From contig NZ_CP011451.1 of the NCBI RefSeq assembly GCF_001007935.1, forward strand, positions 3,906,001 through 3,970,000: a stretch of 64,000 nucleotides of DNA, read 5' to 3'. This DNA is from Nitrosomonas communis (GTDB lineage Bacteria; Pseudomonadota; Gammaproteobacteria; Burkholderiales; Nitrosomonadaceae). The position numbers and the translations under genes were made by a program. Numbering within the stretch: the first letter of the stretch is position 1; each line of letters opens with the position of its first letter. A model generated the notes under the pieces. That model was not told the DNA's origin. It did not search any database and saw only the letters and a program-made list of their open reading frames with translations. Shown here piece after piece: positions 1 to 8,769 of the stretch.

Positions 1-2
1 TG

Positions 3-770
3 AGAGATGGGCACATCCTGGCGAATCTCAAGAGCAATCGCATCCGGGCTGGCAAAGACGAGATTGAGAAATCGTTAGTCGGGAATTGGCGGGAAGAACA
101 CCTGTTTGCACTCAAGCAAGCGATGTCACTCTATGACGCCTACAGCGAACGACTCACCGAATGTGACCGGCAGCTTGAAACCATGCTGGCGGCACTTCAG
201 GTGCACAAGGTAGAGATCTGCCAGAAGAAGCGCCGCTCCAATGTCAAGAACGCTCCCAAATTTGATTTGCGTGCCCATCTGATTGGCATGTGTGGGGTTG
301 ATTTGACGCGAATTGACGGCATCGAAGTGACGATTGCGATGAAAGTCCTGAGTGAAGTGGGCGCTGACATGAGCAGGTTCAAGAGTGCGAAGCAGTTTGC
401 CTCGTGGCTTGGGTTGTGTCCTGGAACAAAGATATCGGGCGGAAAAGTGCTATCGGGGGCAAGCAAGCGCACAGCGAACCGTGCGGCTCAGGCACTGCGC
501 ATGGCGGCAGTTTCATTGAAATCCAGCCAGTCTGCACTGGGTGCCTATTACAGAAGATTATGTGGCAGACTCGACAAGGCAAAGGCAATCACAGCGACAG
601 CACACAAACTGGCGCGCTTGATCTACACGATGCTAACGAAAGGAACCGAGTACGTCGATAAAGGGCAGGAGTACTATGAGGAGCGATATCGTCAACGCGT
701 GTTGCATCATCTGACTGTTCGCGCTCGGAAGCTGGGGTTTAATCTTACCCCTGTTCCTGAGGCTACTTAA
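3..770 (+). CDS. IS110-family transposase, C-terminal part (5' end outside window)
   Basis: The reading frame is open from the window edge, so the start codon lies upstream; 255 residues are visible. The C-terminal half has the Transposase_20 signature of IS110/IS1111 elements: a run near RIDGI, then LSEVGADMSRFKSAKQF, WLGLCPG, KISGGK, NRAAQALRMAA, and KAITATAHKLARLIY. These enzymes are DEDD-type recombinases that insert without typical terminal inverted repeats, so I cannot mark the element end. It ends with TAA and is followed by about 200 bases without a gene. Whether the element is complete cannot be judged from here. Confidence 0.9.
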   Translation, partial: RDGHILANLKSNRIRAGKDEIEKSLVGNWREEHLFALKQAMSLYDAYSERLTECDRQLETMLAALQVHKVEICQKKRRSNVKNAPKFDLRAHLIGMCGVDLTRIDGIEVTIAMKVLSEVGADMSRFKSAKQFASWLGLCPGTKISGGKVLSGASKRTANRAAQALRMAAVSLKSSQSALGAYYRRLCGRLDKAKAITATAHKLARLIYTMLTKGTEYVDKGQEYYEERYRQRVLHHLTVRARKLGFNLTPVPEAT

Positions 771-976
771 TATTTGCTGTAAAACCATTGTGTTACATTT
801 GTTTCTTGAAAGAGGTGTCCATTAATATTTATAAATTGTTTATCAGTTTGCTTCAGTTACTATTAGCTCTCTCAGGTAAAAGAGATGAATTAGTTACTGT
901 ATCTCCATAAACTAAAAAGGGTAGCCAAAAATAGCCATTCTTCTTGTTTAATAGTGCATCGGTCAAATCTGGTTTT

Positions 977-1861
977 TTAATTAAAAACGCTGGTAGATAA
1001 ATAGCGATCGCCGCGGTCGCATACAATAAAAACAATCACTGCATTATCTAGCTCTGCAGAAACTTTAAGCGCTGCAGCTAGTGCCCCACCTGATGAAACC
1101 CCCGCAAAGATGCCCTCTTCGCGTGCCAAACGCCGAGTCATAGTCTCAGCTTCATGCTGAGAAACCAGTATAATGCGACTCACCCGTTTAGGGTCGTATA
1201 TTTTCGGCAAATAATTTGCTGGCCACTTACGAATACCTGGAATCTGCGATCCTTCTTCCGGTTGGACTCCAATAATTTCAATAGCTGATTTCTTTTCTGA
1301 AAAATATCGAGCGCATCCCATGATTGTGCCTGTGGTACCCATGCTACTTACAAAATGAGTTATTTTTCCATCCGTATCACGCCAGATTTCTGGAGCGGTA
1401 CCCTCATAATGAGCTAACGGATTATCGGGGCTAGCAAACTGATCAAGAATAACCCCCTTACCTTCTTCACACATTTTTTCAGCAATATCACGTGCCTTTT
1501 CCATGCCCCCTTCCTTAGGGGTTAATATAATTTCAGCGCCAAACGCACTCATTGCTTGCCGGCGTTCTATACTCAAATTTTCCGGCATAACAAGAATCAT
1601 CCGATAACCCATTATGGCCGCCGCCATCGACAAGGCAATACCAGTATTGCCACTCGTAGCTTCAATTAAAGTATCACCTGGTTGGATATCCCCTCGTTTT
1701 TGCGCATGCTTAATCATAGAAAGCGCTGGCCGATCTTTTACTGATCCAGCTGGGTTATTTCCCTCAAGCTTAGCCAGAATGGTATTACTGGTTTCTCCAG
1801 GGATCCGTTTAAGCTCTACTAAGGGGGTCCTACCAACAAAATTCTCAATTGTTTTGAACAT
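977..1861 (-). CDS. cysM: Cysteine synthase B (O-acetylserine sulfhydrylase, PLP-dependent)
   Basis: Makes cysteine from O-acetylserine and sulfide or thiosulfate in the cytoplasm. The 294-residue protein starting MFKTIENFVGRTPLVEL has the CysM pattern: NNPAGSVKDRPALSM, whose Lys forms the PLP Schiff base, the Asn loop SGNTGIALSMAAA, the phosphate-binding GTTGTIMG, and SSGGALAAAL near the C-terminus. NNPAGSVKDR is closer to CysM than to CysK. An in-frame ATG 45 bases upstream (1906) would add a tail not expected for the family, so I chose 1861. Neither start has a good Shine-Dalgarno. A 102-bp repeat element lies 74 bases upstream of this start and may carry or have displaced the promoter. 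Confidence 0.9.
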   Translation of the reverse strand: MFKTIENFVGRTPLVELKRIPGETSNTILAKLEGNNPAGSVKDRPALSMIKHAQKRGDIQPGDTLIEATSGNTGIALSMAAAIMGYRMILVMPENLSIERRQAMSAFGAEIILTPKEGGMEKARDIAEKMCEEGKGVILDQFASPDNPLAHYEGTAPEIWRDTDGKITHFVSSMGTTGTIMGCARYFSEKKSAIEIIGVQPEEGSQIPGIRKWPANYLPKIYDPKRVSRIILVSQHEAETMTRRLAREEGIFAGVSSGGALAAALKVSAELDNAVIVFIVCDRGDRYLSTSVFN

Positions 1862-1935
1862 AGACAATGCAATTTTTGCTAGAGGATTAATTATCGCATA
1901 TGTCATTAAAAATGAATGTCCAAAGAATCAGAATA

Positions 1936-2037
1936 ATTTCATTTCTAAATCAAAACTGACTTGGTCGGCTTCACCCTGCCGTAATATTTATATTGTCTGC
2001 GGCTCGGCTTCGCATCATTTTTGATTTGGAAGTGGAA
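1936..2037 (-). mobile_element. MITE copy 1 (102-bp inverted-repeat element)
   Basis: Terminal inverted repeats related to ATTCCATTTCTAAATCAAA bound an internal part that is conserved in ten places in the window. TA lies on both sides (1934-1935 and 2038-2039). Strand is relative to the copy at 26279. It sits between comEA and cysM, in the upstream region of cysM. Confidence 0.85.
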
Positions 2038-2042
2038 TAAGC

Positions 2043-2084
2043 AAAAAAAATACCCCCAGAAACTGAAATATATGTCTGGGGGTA
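2043..2084 (-). terminator. Rho-independent terminator of the comEA-like gene
   Basis: A perfect 10-bp stem, TACCCCCAGA (2051-2060) with TCTGGGGGTA (2075-2084), is followed on the minus strand by eight T residues (2043-2050). It lies 19 bases beyond the comEA-like stop codon. Confidence 0.9.
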
Positions 2085-2102
2085 TAGCATTACTTCGCTA
2101 AC

Positions 2103-2399
2103 TTATGGATTGGATTCTTTTTTCTGTTCAACTGCTATTTTTTCCTCCTTATCCACTGTCAGATCGCTGCGTATTTGCTGAAGAGTGCCCGCTCCAATAC
2201 CATTTACTTTTTCCAAATCATCAATCGAACTAAACAGTCCATGCTCATTTCGATATTCAACAATGGCTTTTGCCTTGGCTGGACCAATTCCCTTCAGCGC
2301 TTCGAGCTCGGCTTGTGAAGCAGTATTAATATCGACTGCTGCATAAACATCACTACTCAATATAAAAAAGATAATTATCAGTTGTTTCAACCTTACCAT
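2103..2399 (-). CDS. ComEA-like helix-hairpin-helix DNA-binding protein
   Basis: A 98-residue exported protein. It has an N-terminal hydrophobic signal segment (residues 1-21, ending VYAA), then two helix-hairpin-helix motifs: VDINTASQAELEALKGIGPAKAKAIVEYR (given here by ends VDINTASQ and AKAIVEYR) and IDDLEKVNGIGAGTLQQI. The acidic/lysine-rich tail is low complexity. Family members bind DNA at the cell surface for transformation or act as small envelope DNA-binding proteins. The start at 2399 is set by AGGAG eight bases or so upstream; longer in-frame extensions have no ribosome site. A clear terminator follows. A role in competence is not shown by the neighbours. Confidence 0.85.
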   Translation of the reverse strand: MVRLKQLIIIFFILSSDVYAAVDINTASQAELEALKGIGPAKAKAIVEYRNEHGLFSSIDDLEKVNGIGAGTLQQIRSDLTVDKEEKIAVEQKKESNP

Positions 2400-2532
2400 A
2401 ATCACTCCTAAAATTATAAAAAAGTGTTGTTTTGCTTTTGACAAGCCTTTATTGCTTATAAAGCAATCCATATATCGGCGTTTTCTCAATCTTATTGAGA
2501 AAATTTTAGATAGATCAAGGTAAAGCCAGCTC

Positions 2533-4191
2533 TCAAGCGCTACGGAAACGTGTTTGTTTCATCAGGATAATAGCCAGAAAAGGTAGAATAAAGCCAATAA
2601 CAGTGACTGTTATTAATAGCATACCTAGTTCACTGTAATCAGCTGGTACAGAGATATCACTGGTGACAGGATCCCTCACTTCGCGTGTAACGACAAAAAT
2701 CTGGTTAATATATTTGCTGCCCAATTGAGAAGCTGATAAAGCAAGGTTAGTAAACGATGCCATGACAGCAAAGAAAGTTGCTTTAAGTTTATCTGGCGCT
2801 GAATTAGCAATCCATGCCAGCATAGGAATCATTGCAATTTGGCCCAGTGGTGATTCTATTGCCGTATCTATTATAGCGATAAAACGTGCGTCTACTATTC
2901 CTCCTGTTTGTGCTGCTGTCCATTCGTGCAAACCAAAGTACATACCTATGATTGGGAAAGACAACAAGGTGCCGGCAATGGTAAGTGCACCTATAATATA
3001 AGCCATAGAGCGTTCTGCCATAAAACGGCGAAATATAAACATTCCCACCAACGTTAAGACCGCACCTATCAATGACAAGGTGGCAAGAAATTGCTGATCG
3101 AAACCTAGTTGATCAATCATCCACCAGGTTATGCCTGCTCCAGGGTTAGGGAGCGCACGGAATATAAATATCAGAATAGCTGTACCCACCAACTGATTGC
3201 GTGCTTCTGCATCAAGCTCACTCGAAAGACGCCAGATCAGAAAAAGAATGATGGCCATTGATAAACAAAAAACAATTTCCTCGGCAGCAGCAAACCCACC
3301 GAGTCCGATACTTAAAGATACAATCGTAAACGCTGCACCACCGCCCAATATCCACCAATTAACCGGCGGTGCTTCGGTATGGATAGTCAACAATGCCTCA
3401 GCCTCTTTACGGTTCAGTCCCTGTGACAAAAAACGTCTCATATTTTGCCGCCGCAACCAGCTCGCAAAAAATACCCCGCAAACCGAGATAAATGGAATCA
3501 CCAAGGCAAGTTTATAAACCAACAAATAGGCAGCGGTCCTACCTTCTTCTGGCATGGCACCCACATCGCGCATCAAAATAACATTCGCAATAGAGACAAG
3601 CACACTGCCGCCAATGATAGCCACTCGGCCAAGAGTTTGCATTGTGACATGCATTTGTTTGCGCTTTTCTAAAGGCAATGGTTTCCCATTCGCATCTACA
3701 CGTGGAACAGCTTCGACTGTCATTGCATCGGCCACTACATCTTGGAGAACATAACCAATCGGAGCAAGTAAGGCGGCTGCTACATACCAGCTTTCTAGTG
3801 CAGCAACACTTCGCATGGTATCGGTATACCCAAGCAATCCGATCATGATGAGCAGGCTTACCATAATCAAACTTGCTCCCAGATAGACGAGCAAGCTCTT
3901 CCAACGCCATATCAAGTCGACAAGATGGCCAATCGGCATTTTGAGCGCCCATGGCAATGCCATCCAGAATGCCAGACCTGCCAGGAACTCAGCAGAAAGC
4001 CCCAACCGCTCTTTAACATAAAATGTGCCAACGATTCCAGTCAAGCTTGAAATACCAGCAGCAACGTACACCATTAATGGAGGCAAATACGAAAGCCGCA
4101 TTTCACGGCCCAGCGCAAATATATTGATATCGAACCAACGGTATAAGGCAGCTAGTGCTTTTGAATTTGGATTTGGTGGCACCACTTTCAT
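2533..4191 (-). CDS. Major facilitator permease, BT1/folate-biopterin transporter-like
   Basis: A 552-residue polytopic inner-membrane protein with about 12-14 hydrophobic segments and a cytoplasmic loop near residues 240-275. The stretch TGIVGTFYVKERLGLSAEF followed by PWALKMPIGHLVDL resembles the BT1 group of MFS transporters (folate/pteridine carriers of cyanobacteria, plants and trypanosomatids), where a PW-x-x-K-P motif ends helix 2. AmpG-like muropeptide permeases are an alternative. The substrate cannot be told from the sequence. It is on the same strand as the DegS-like protease gene upstream but separated by about 114 bases, and no shared pathway is evident. Confidence 0.7.
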   Translation of the reverse strand: MKVVPPNPNSKALAALYRWFDINIFALGREMRLSYLPPLMVYVAAGISSLTGIVGTFYVKERLGLSAEFLAGLAFWMALPWALKMPIGHLVDLIWRWKSLLVYLGASLIMVSLLIMIGLLGYTDTMRSVAALESWYVAAALLAPIGYVLQDVVADAMTVEAVPRVDANGKPLPLEKRKQMHVTMQTLGRVAIIGGSVLVSIANVILMRDVGAMPEEGRTAAYLLVYKLALVIPFISVCGVFFASWLRRQNMRRFLSQGLNRKEAEALLTIHTEAPPVNWWILGGGAAFTIVSLSIGLGGFAAAEEIVFCLSMAIILFLIWRLSSELDAEARNQLVGTAILIFIFRALPNPGAGITWWMIDQLGFDQQFLATLSLIGAVLTLVGMFIFRRFMAERSMAYIIGALTIAGTLLSFPIIGMYFGLHEWTAAQTGGIVDARFIAIIDTAIESPLGQIAMIPMLAWIANSAPDKLKATFFAVMASFTNLALSASQLGSKYINQIFVVTREVRDPVTSDISVPADYSELGMLLITVTVIGFILPFLAIILMKQTRFRSA

Positions 4192-4305
4192 TCAGGTTAT
4201 CCTGTTTCTTTTGATCTATTTCTTCGGAAATATGGCTTCAAACATTTAAATCCACACGCAAAAAAACGTGTATGAGCTATTGATCCAAGCATGCTATCCT
4301 GCTCA

Positions 4306-5439
4306 TTAAGTAGGACGTTTACCCACTTTAACTTTAACTGACCTTTCCGAGCTATTACGTAATATCGTTAAAGTCACTGTTTTCCCCGGGCTTAAAGCTG
4401 CAACCAGGTTGAGCATTTCGGAGGAATCTGCCACTGTTTTTCCATCCATAGCAAGCAGGATATCTCCTGGTTTTATCCCGGCTTCATCAGCTGGACCATT
4501 TTTCAGCACACCGGCAATGAGTGCGCCCCCAGCTTTTTTTAACCTAAATGACTCTGCCAGCTCAGGCGTGATATCCTGCATACTCACACCTAGCCAACCA
4601 CGTATCACATTCCCGGTTTCGATAATTTGCTCCATGATTTGTTTAGCTGCATTTGCTGGAATAGCAAAGCCTATGCCGAGCGATCCACCTGTACGAGAAT
4701 AAATAGCCGTATTGATTCCAATCAAATTACCGGCCGTATCAGTCAGCGCACCGCCTGAATTACCTGGGTTAATAGCTGCATCAGTTTGAATAAAATTCTC
4801 AAAAGTATTGATGCCTACTTGGGATCGCCCTAATGCACCGATAATTCCCATGGTAACGGTCTGACCAACGCCAAAAGGATTACCGATAGCGAGCACAATG
4901 TCACCCACTCTTGCTTGCTCGGATTGACCAAAAGTGATACTGGGCAGATTATCCAGATCAATCTTTAGTACAGCTAAATCACTTTCCCGATCAGAACCAA
5001 TGATGCGCGCTTTGGCATTTCTACCATCCACCAAGGCAACCTGGATTTCACTTGCTGCCTCCACTACATGATGATTCGTCAGGATATACCCTTCTGGACT
5101 GACAATCACGCCTGAGCCAAGACTGGAAGCGCGCCTTGGTCTGGACTCAAAACGCTCGCCAAAAAAACGCTGAAACATCGGGTCATCCAGTAGCGGATGT
5201 GATGGCATCCTGACTTCCTTGCTCGTAAAAATATTAACAACCGACGGCATCGCAATTTCTGCGGCAGCATAAAAGCTACCAGGCCGGGGTGCCGTTTCAA
5301 CGGACATAGCTTCTTTGACCGTCGCCAACTTGCCACGTGGCGTCCAGGGCAATAACTCAGGCCGGAGCGTGGAAACGATAAAAAAAATCGCCAGCAGTAC
5401 CGTGACCGATTGTGCAAAAATTAACCAAAGTTTATTCAT
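4306..5439 (-). CDS. Membrane-anchored DegS/DegQ-type serine protease with one PDZ domain
   Basis: Periplasmic quality-control or regulatory protease, 377 residues. One N-terminal transmembrane anchor (about 5-24) is followed by a trypsin-like domain with the catalytic triad His124 (TNHHVV), Asp154 (SDLAVLK) and Ser228 (PGNSGGAL), then one PDZ domain (about 280-370, with AGIKPGDILLAMDGK). A single PDZ and an uncleaved anchor match DegS/AlgW, which cleave an anti-sigma factor in the envelope stress response; Do/DegQ enzymes have two PDZ domains and a signal peptide. No rseA/mucA-like gene is nearby, so the target is unknown. Confidence 0.88.
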   Translation of the reverse strand: MNKLWLIFAQSVTVLLAIFFIVSTLRPELLPWTPRGKLATVKEAMSVETAPRPGSFYAAAEIAMPSVVNIFTSKEVRMPSHPLLDDPMFQRFFGERFESRPRRASSLGSGVIVSPEGYILTNHHVVEAASEIQVALVDGRNAKARIIGSDRESDLAVLKIDLDNLPSITFGQSEQARVGDIVLAIGNPFGVGQTVTMGIIGALGRSQVGINTFENFIQTDAAINPGNSGGALTDTAGNLIGINTAIYSRTGGSLGIGFAIPANAAKQIMEQIIETGNVIRGWLGVSMQDITPELAESFRLKKAGGALIAGVLKNGPADEAGIKPGDILLAMDGKTVADSSEMLNLVAALSPGKTVTLTILRNSSERSVKVKVGKRPT

Positions 5440-5498
5440 ATCAGCGTATTAATCAGGAGTTACAATATCAATAGGTATATAGTGATCAGGAATAAAAA

Positions 5499-6245
5499 AT
5501 GCAACAGGATGAACTTGAGAATTATCTGAACCAATTACTGGATATTTCACGTTTTCAAGATTATTGCCCAAATGGACTGCAAGTGGAAGGGCGCAATCAA
5601 ATTCATACTATAGTAAGTGGCGTTACAGCATCAATGGATTTTCTGCAAGCGGCTGTAGCCATGCACGCTGACGCCGTCCTCGTGCACCATGGTTATTTTT
5701 GGCGTGGCGAAGACAGAACACTGCGCAGCATAAGGCATCGGCGCATCGCCTTATTGATGAAGCATGAAATAAGCCTTTTTGCCTATCATCTCCCCCTAGA
5801 TGCTCATCCAGAATTAGGTAACAACGCTCAATTGGGACAAAAACTCCATTTTGCGACAGTCGGTCACTTTGGAGAACAAAACATTGCCTCATACGGCGAA
5901 GTTATGCGCACACTTTCTCTCAATGAGCTGGGTGAAAAAATATCATTGGTATTGGTACGTCAACCATTGATCATTGGCGAACCAACTAAGCAAATCCGCC
6001 GCATCGCCTGGTGCACCGGTGCCGCGCAGAACTATTTCGAAGAAGCTATCCAGTTGGATATTGATGCATTCATTACAGGTGAAATTTCCGAGCAAAATGT
6101 CCATACTGCACGAGAATCAGGAGTCGCATTTATTTCGGCAGGACACCACGCAACTGAACGTTTCGGTGTGCAAGCACTTGGAGAACATATTGCCCGGCAA
6201 TTTGGCATCAAACATCACTTCATTGATCTAGATAACCCGGTATGA
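5499..6245 (+). CDS. Nif3-like dinuclear metal-centre protein (YbgI family)
   Basis: A 248-residue cytoplasmic protein of the NIF3/YbgI family, which forms hexameric toroids holding two metal ions per subunit. Visible metal ligands are the His pair in VLVHHGYFW, an Asp in HLPLDAHPELGNN, and HHATERFG near the C-terminus with its Glu. The start has AGGA eight bases upstream. It is transcribed divergently from the protease gene, with 59 bases between. The family has often been misnamed GTP cyclohydrolase I type 2; the true reaction is unsettled. Confidence 0.88.
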   Translation: MQQDELENYLNQLLDISRFQDYCPNGLQVEGRNQIHTIVSGVTASMDFLQAAVAMHADAVLVHHGYFWRGEDRTLRSIRHRRIALLMKHEISLFAYHLPLDAHPELGNNAQLGQKLHFATVGHFGEQNIASYGEVMRTLSLNELGEKISLVLVRQPLIIGEPTKQIRRIAWCTGAAQNYFEEAIQLDIDAFITGEISEQNVHTARESGVAFISAGHHATERFGVQALGEHIARQFGIKHHFIDLDNPV

Positions 6246-6312
6246 TCGATGCATTTACAGTTTATAAAAAATTTAGATGCTAAAAGCATGAGTGATTATT
6301 TTCCAAGGCCAG

Positions 6313-6417
6313 TCAATCTTCCTTCTTGCTCTTGTCTTTTTTCTTAGGCAGAGTCCACCAAATGATAAAAATAAATAATCCCAATGCCAGCGCTGCTTCT
6401 GCTGCTAATATCCACAT
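6313..6417 (-). CDS. 34-residue single-pass membrane microprotein
   Basis: A short open frame opposite to its neighbours. It encodes MWILAAEAALALGLF and on to a WWTLPKKK stop-transfer and a basic KDKSKKED tail. The first 23 residues form one clean hydrophobic helix, and the lysine-rich end gives a predicted N-out/C-in topology. A weak GAGAG lies just upstream of the ATG. The composition is that of a real small membrane protein, not of a chance frame. It lies divergently 60 bases from mltA and convergent with the Nif3-like gene. I know no function. Confidence 0.6.
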   Translation of the reverse strand: MWILAAEAALALGLFIFIIWWTLPKKKDKSKKED

Positions 6418-6477
6418 ATCTCTCAGCTTGTTGTATAGTCAGAATTTATCAAAAAATATAACTTTAATTAAAATTAA

Positions 6478-7713
6478 ATGCAAAGCCAATCAACTTTATC
6501 TATTCTCGCATTGCTATTGTTGCTGCTGGTAGCCTGCAAAACAGAGACTATTCCGCCAGCACACATACCTGCCAAACCATCTGCTTCCTCAAGCACAAGC
6601 AAATCCCCGTCTGCTCCCATTGTACCCCAAGTATCCCCCATATCCCCTAGCACCAGTCAGCTAAAAGCCACTGATTGGTCTCAATTAAAAGAATGGGAAC
6701 AAGACATGCTTTTGCCAGCGTGGACTGCTTTTTTACAAAGCTGCAATGCTTTAAATAAGCAACTATTGTGGCGGGAAACCTGCAAAAAAGCCAGCATGAT
6801 CAAGCAACCCACTGATAACACCATTAAACATTTCCTTAAGCTCCATTTTACCCCCCATCAGGTAATGAACTTGGATGGTAGTGCTGAAGGATTAATTACC
6901 GGCTACTATGAACCACTGCTTAAAGGCAGCCGCACCCCATCACAGCAGTATCGTTACCCACTTTATGCGCAACCTGATGAACTTCTTATTATCGAATTAG
7001 CTGATGTTTATCCAGAACTTAAGAATCTGCAATTGAGAGGCCGTTTAGAAGGACGCAAAGTGGTACCGTATTATACTCGAGCAGAAATTGAGAATGAATC
7101 AGCATCACTGAAAGGGCGTGAGCTTGTATGGGTCAACGATCAAGTTGAATTATTCTTTCTCCAGATTCAAGGTTCAGGCCGTATCATTCTCGAAAATGGA
7201 GAAATTCTCAGAGTGGGTTATGCCGATCAGAATGGCCATCCCTATCAATCAATCGGAAAACTCCTGGTTCAGCGTGGTGAACTTCCCTTAGAAAATGCTT
7301 CCATGCAGGGAATCAAGCAGTGGGGACAGCAAAATCCTGACAAACTCACTCAATTACTGCATCAAAATTCACGCTATATCTTTTTTCGAGAGCTCCCTAA
7401 CAACTTGTCTGGCCCAATTGGTGCATTGGGTATACCACTCACTGCGGGTAGAAGCTTGGCTGTCGATCCCCGCGCTATACCACAAGGCGCTCCTGTTTTT
7501 CTCTCCACCACCTGGCCTAACAGCAACAAACCGCTCAATCGGTTGATGGTAGCCCAGGATGCGGGTAGTGCGATAAAAGGTGGAGTACGTGCTGATTTCT
7601 TCTGGGGATTCGGCCCGGAAGCAGCAAGCCAGGCCGGAAAAATGAAGCAAAAAGGAAAAATGTGGGTACTGTTACCCAAAAACTATTCCTCACAACTTCA
7701 GGCTCAAAAATAA
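6478..7713 (+). CDS. mltA: Membrane-bound lytic murein transglycosylase A
   Basis: Outer-membrane lipoprotein that cleaves peptidoglycan between MurNAc and GlcNAc to leave 1,6-anhydro ends. 411 residues: lipoprotein signal with lipobox LLVAC (Cys20), a Pro/Ser-rich linker (about 25-65), the MltA barrel domain with ITGYYEPLLKGSR and FFLQIQGSGRI, and a C-terminal 3D domain with MVAQDAGSAIKGGVRADFFW, containing conserved aspartates including the expected catalytic one. Length is slightly above the E. coli enzyme because of the linker. The ATG at 6478 has no strong ribosome site but is the only start that gives the signal peptide. Confidence 0.93.
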   Translation: MQSQSTLSILALLLLLLVACKTETIPPAHIPAKPSASSSTSKSPSAPIVPQVSPISPSTSQLKATDWSQLKEWEQDMLLPAWTAFLQSCNALNKQLLWRETCKKASMIKQPTDNTIKHFLKLHFTPHQVMNLDGSAEGLITGYYEPLLKGSRTPSQQYRYPLYAQPDELLIIELADVYPELKNLQLRGRLEGRKVVPYYTRAEIENESASLKGRELVWVNDQVELFFLQIQGSGRIILENGEILRVGYADQNGHPYQSIGKLLVQRGELPLENASMQGIKQWGQQNPDKLTQLLHQNSRYIFFRELPNNLSGPIGALGIPLTAGRSLAVDPRAIPQGAPVFLSTTWPNSNKPLNRLMVAQDAGSAIKGGVRADFFWGFGPEAASQAGKMKQKGKMWVLLPKNYSSQLQAQK

Positions 7714-7774
7714 AAAAAGAATAAGCTGGTTACTATTTCTTGTACGAAAATAAAACTATGCATGCTCATTCGTT

Positions 7775-8488
7775 CTATTTTTTTCCCGCGTCATCGAGTC
7801 TTCTCTCAATCTCTTCTGCTGGAATCATGCCGGATACAACTGATCCATCAGCAAAGATAAGCGTGGGTGTTCCGTTTACTTTATTTTTCTGTCCTGATTG
7901 AAGCAATGTATTCAACGGCGTTTCGCAGTCTTTCCCTGTGGGCGCAATCCCTTGTAGCATAAAATCATCCCAGGCCTTTAGCCGGTCAGCCGAACACCAA
8001 ATCGCTGTTGCTGTTTGCATTGAGTTTTTTAAGATAGGATAAAGCAGTGTGTAAATGGTAGCATCGTTTACCTTAGCAAGTTCTGCTTCCAATTTTTTGC
8101 AATAAGGGCAATGTGGATCAGAATAAACGATCAGCGTGCGCTTTCCATTTCCCTTAACCGCCTTGATCGCTAGATCCAATGGTAAAGTATCCAGTGCTAT
8201 TCGTCGTGCATCTCTGAGCTCCTGCATGCGTTCGCTGGTCAAACTTACTCGCGTTTTAGTATCGACGATATGTCCCACGAAAAAATATGCTGCCTTCTCG
8301 TCTGTGTAGAGGATTTCTCCACCAACCACAACCTCATACAAACCCATATAAGGGGTTTTACGAACACTTTCGATCTCGCTACCCGGGAAATGTGTTTGGA
8401 GCATTTTTTTGAGCTGCGCTTCATCAGCGAAGGCATAATTGAAAATAAAGCTTAACAGCAGAAACATACAAAAATGATGTAAACGCAT
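7775..8488 (-). CDS. dsbC: Periplasmic disulfide isomerase DsbC
   Basis: Repairs wrong disulfides in periplasmic proteins and is kept reduced by DsbD. 237 residues: signal peptide (MRLHHFCMFLLLSFIF to YAFA), N-terminal dimerisation domain (about 22-85), and thioredoxin fold with the active site CPYC in YSDPHCPYCKKLEAEL, plus the cis-Pro loop NGTPTLIF. The start at 8488 has AGGAG ten bases upstream. The frame continues open to 8740, but that extension is hydrophilic and resembles nothing, and the signal peptide fixes the start. It follows the UbiH-like gene on the same strand after about 280 bases. Confidence 0.93.
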   Translation of the reverse strand: MRLHHFCMFLLLSFIFNYAFADEAQLKKMLQTHFPGSEIESVRKTPYMGLYEVVVGGEILYTDEKAAYFFVGHIVDTKTRVSLTSERMQELRDARRIALDTLPLDLAIKAVKGNGKRTLIVYSDPHCPYCKKLEAELAKVNDATIYTLLYPILKNSMQTATAIWCSADRLKAWDDFMLQGIAPTGKDCETPLNTLLQSGQKNKVNGTPTLIFADGSVVSGMIPAEEIERRLDDAGKK

Positions 8489-8769
8489 GATTATTTTGCT
8501 CCTGTTCAAAAAATTAGGGTTCGGTATGCTCATTTGACCTAGCCTCCTCAGCTCATCGCTGATGTTAGGTGTTAACATGATGATTATTCTTATCTTTAAA
8601 AAATTTTTGCACCCCCTGTTGGATGCAATTGCTTCGGGTAGATTACCTAATTTACGAGCACATGGCTGTGTTATAACCTCTCGAAGTAAAGCGACTATTC
8701 CGCTTTGTGGCATCTCACCCTGCCCCATAAAATAGCGCACTTCATTCCATTCAATTGATGAATCCAGGT

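Noticed and set aside
8489-8740. Long N-terminal extension of the DsbC frame
   Set aside because: It precedes a perfect signal peptide and a strong ribosome site at 8488; the extension is hydrophilic, unlike the family, and most likely only an open stretch by chance.
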